Of a DNA stretch of 64,000 nt, positions 63,042 to 64,000 are shown one piece after another. This DNA is from Saprospiraceae bacterium (lineage in GTDB: Bacteria > Bacteroidota > Bacteroidia > Chitinophagales > Saprospiraceae), in contig JADJGA010000003.1 of NCBI GenBank assembly GCA_016708265.1, positions 124,001-188,000 on the forward strand, written 5' to 3'. A program made the translations under genes and the position numbers. Under the pieces are notes generated by a model. That model was not told the origin of the DNA. It searched no databases and saw nothing but the letters and a program-made list of their open reading frames with translations. Every line of letters starts with the position of its first letter. The first letter of the stretch is position 1.

Positions 63042-63346
63042 ATTAAAACTATTGTTATTTTAGAATATAATTACAAATTAATAAAAACGAATATATATGA
63101 TAAAATTAATAAATACTTAGTCAATCCTTTTGTTATGTTGTTTTCTCTAAAGCTAATCCTCATAACATTTTAATATAAAAAATATTATATTTTATACACA
63201 GTTTGTAAAAATCTTAAAAAAATAATGTTCGGGTCTGGGAAACCCGAACATTTTAATAAACCAATCTCATGAAAAGACATGTATATAGAAAGACGAAATC
63301 CGAATTTGATACAATGTTGACATTACCATTTTCATCACATCACAAA
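63042..63346. other. 305-base gap between ftsZ and the redoxin gene
   Basis: AT-rich; holds the ftsZ terminator and probably the promoter of the redoxin gene. No other structure seen. Confidence 0.5.
63218..63252 (-). terminator. Intrinsic terminator of ftsZ
   Basis: AATGTTCGGGT (63224-63234) pairs perfectly with ACCCGAACATT (63242-63252) across a 7-base loop; read on the minus strand it is followed by ATTTTTTAAG. Confidence 0.88.
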
Positions 63347-64000
63347 TCAATCAACATTGTCGTGTAAAAAAGCATTATTTCTTCTGACAGGTTCATCCTC
63401 ATCTATTCCGACCTTAAAGCTCAATGAAGCCGGATCGAATTTCTCAGGATTACTGTCAAGCATTACCTGTTTTCTTTTGTAAGCAGGTTCGTTTTCAAAT
63501 CTGTTTATTGTGGTAGGATTTTCCAGGGAAATCTTTTTGGTTGTCATTTCTCTGGCACCACCTGTTCTGGAAACTTTATTTCTCATCTTTTCCAGTCTGG
63601 CATCTCTTTCTTCAAAAACATTTTTTTCTGAAGATTTTTCCATTGTAGTTTGAAAAGCATTTATAGTATCTTTTATATCATCTACTTCAAAATCAATTAT
63701 GTTTATTGAATCATTGATATCAATTTTAATTTCTTCATTTCTTCCCGAATTCCTTTTATCAATTTCATCATCAAGTGGAACAAAAACTTGCTGTTTATGC
63801 TTGTTTCCAATGTTGTTTGATCCTGCCATTTCAAATCCGGTGGCTATAACAGTGACACTGATTTTTTCACCCAGATTGTCATTTTTGCAATTCCCCCATA
63901 TCAGATCTGTACCATATCCTGCCTCTCCCTGAATGTATTCGGTAATTTCACCTATTTCATCCATCGTTACTTCTTTAGTTCCCGAACTAATATTAAGAAG
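63347..64000 (-). CDS. ftsZ: Cell division protein FtsZ, 3' part
   Basis: The gene enters from the right edge and ends at 63347, leaving 217 residues. The visible part is the end of the GTPase C-terminal subdomain (MDEIGEITEYIQ ... GTDLIWGNCKNDNLGEKISVTVIATGF), a long acidic and basic linker (about 110 residues), and the conserved C-terminal peptide EPVRRNNAFLHDNVD that binds FtsA and other ring proteins. FtsZ polymerises at mid-cell. The linker length is normal for Bacteroidota. Being the last gene of the division cluster with its own terminator is normal too. Confidence 0.96.
   Translation of the reverse strand, partial: LLNISSGTKEVTMDEIGEITEYIQGEAGYGTDLIWGNCKNDNLGEKISVTVIATGFEMAGSNNIGNKHKQQVFVPLDDEIDKRNSGRNEEIKIDINDSINIIDFEVDDIKDTINAFQTTMEKSSEKNVFEERDARLEKMRNKVSRTGGAREMTTKKISLENPTTINRFENEPAYKRKQVMLDSNPEKFDPASLSFKVGIDEDEPVRRNNAFLHDNVD

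Noticed and set aside
1..64000. tRNA, rRNA, or riboswitch genes
   Set aside because: Reading both strands I saw no T-loop/acceptor pairs, ribosomal RNA signatures or clear aptamer cores, but a covariance-model scan (tRNAscan-SE, Rfam) was not possible here.

Overview
The window is a 64 kb, AT-rich piece of a Bacteroidota chromosome, probably from an uncultured or draft genome. The phylum call rests on several things seen together: at least five genes whose products end in type IX secretion (T9SS) sorting tails (type A IYPNP-like tails and one gliding-type CHU_C tail), a PorV/PorQ-family outer-membrane protein, an OMP_b-brl_3 TonB-type receptor, an adjacent pair of glycine-lipid-type acyltransferases, a DUF3788 protein, and TAnnTTTG promoter boxes in front of many genes. 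I would not place it below phylum level. No tRNA, rRNA or CRISPR array was seen.

Layout. 0-5 kb: start of a porin-like gene (minus), a YqhD-type alcohol dehydrogenase, then a degraded accessory patch holding an interrupted L-domain repeat T9SS protein, a leftover 3' piece of a second yqhD copy, and a T9SS protein with an internal TGA. 5-10 kb: lactonase and purB (minus), a TlpA-like thioredoxin, two overlapping acyltransferases of the glycine/ornithine-lipid type, and a membrane-anchored thioredoxin. 10-20 kb: a large AsmA-like protein, secreted small proteins, a RetSat/CrtI-like oxidoreductase, a GNAT acetyltransferase, a DPP4-type peptidase and DUF3788. 20-28.5 kb: outer-membrane receptor, a tandem pair of unrecognised exported paralogues, a TPR membrane protein with a His-rich tail, and CopA. 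28.5-32.4 kb: a repeat-rich accessory island with palindromes, a frameshifted T9SS ELWxxDGT-type protein, the tail of a polymorphic-toxin-like gene overlapping a candidate immunity gene, and an HMA metal-binding protein plus a small lipoprotein. 32.5-41 kb: MutS-like membrane ATPase, polyprenyl synthetase, MltD-type transglycosylase, M29 aminopeptidase, a 124-bp tandem array, AmpG-like transporter, and tag. 41-47.4 kb: two very large T9SS proteins. 48-51 kb: rhodanese, di-haem peroxidase and HemW-like radical SAM protein in one direction. 51.5-56.9 kb: an iron locus (dtxR, membrane-anchored DtxR-FeoA-FeoA fusion, feoB), a VOC protein and a CDF metal exporter. 57-64 kb: small lipoprotein between repeat copies, methyltransferase, membrane protein plus XRE regulator, PorV-like protein, a DUF4369/TlpA lipoprotein, and the 3' part of ftsZ.

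A window-wide feature matters for reading the annotation: six genes, including housekeeping ones (polyprenyl synthetase, MltD, M29 aminopeptidase, tag), are split by single-base changes in homopolymer runs. In each case adding or removing one base restores a family-typical protein. I read most of these as sequencing or assembly errors, and merged the pieces.

Themes that link genes: metal handling (CopA, HMA protein, FeoAB/DtxR, CDF), extracytoplasmic redox and thiol chemistry (three thioredoxin-like proteins, rhodanese, di-haem peroxidase), and cell-surface display through T9SS. The best candidates for undescribed biology are the tandem paralogues at 22956-23916, the TPR/HHxTHG membrane protein next to CopA, the membrane-anchored DtxR-FeoA-FeoA protein, and the toxin/immunity remnant at 30.9-31.5 kb.
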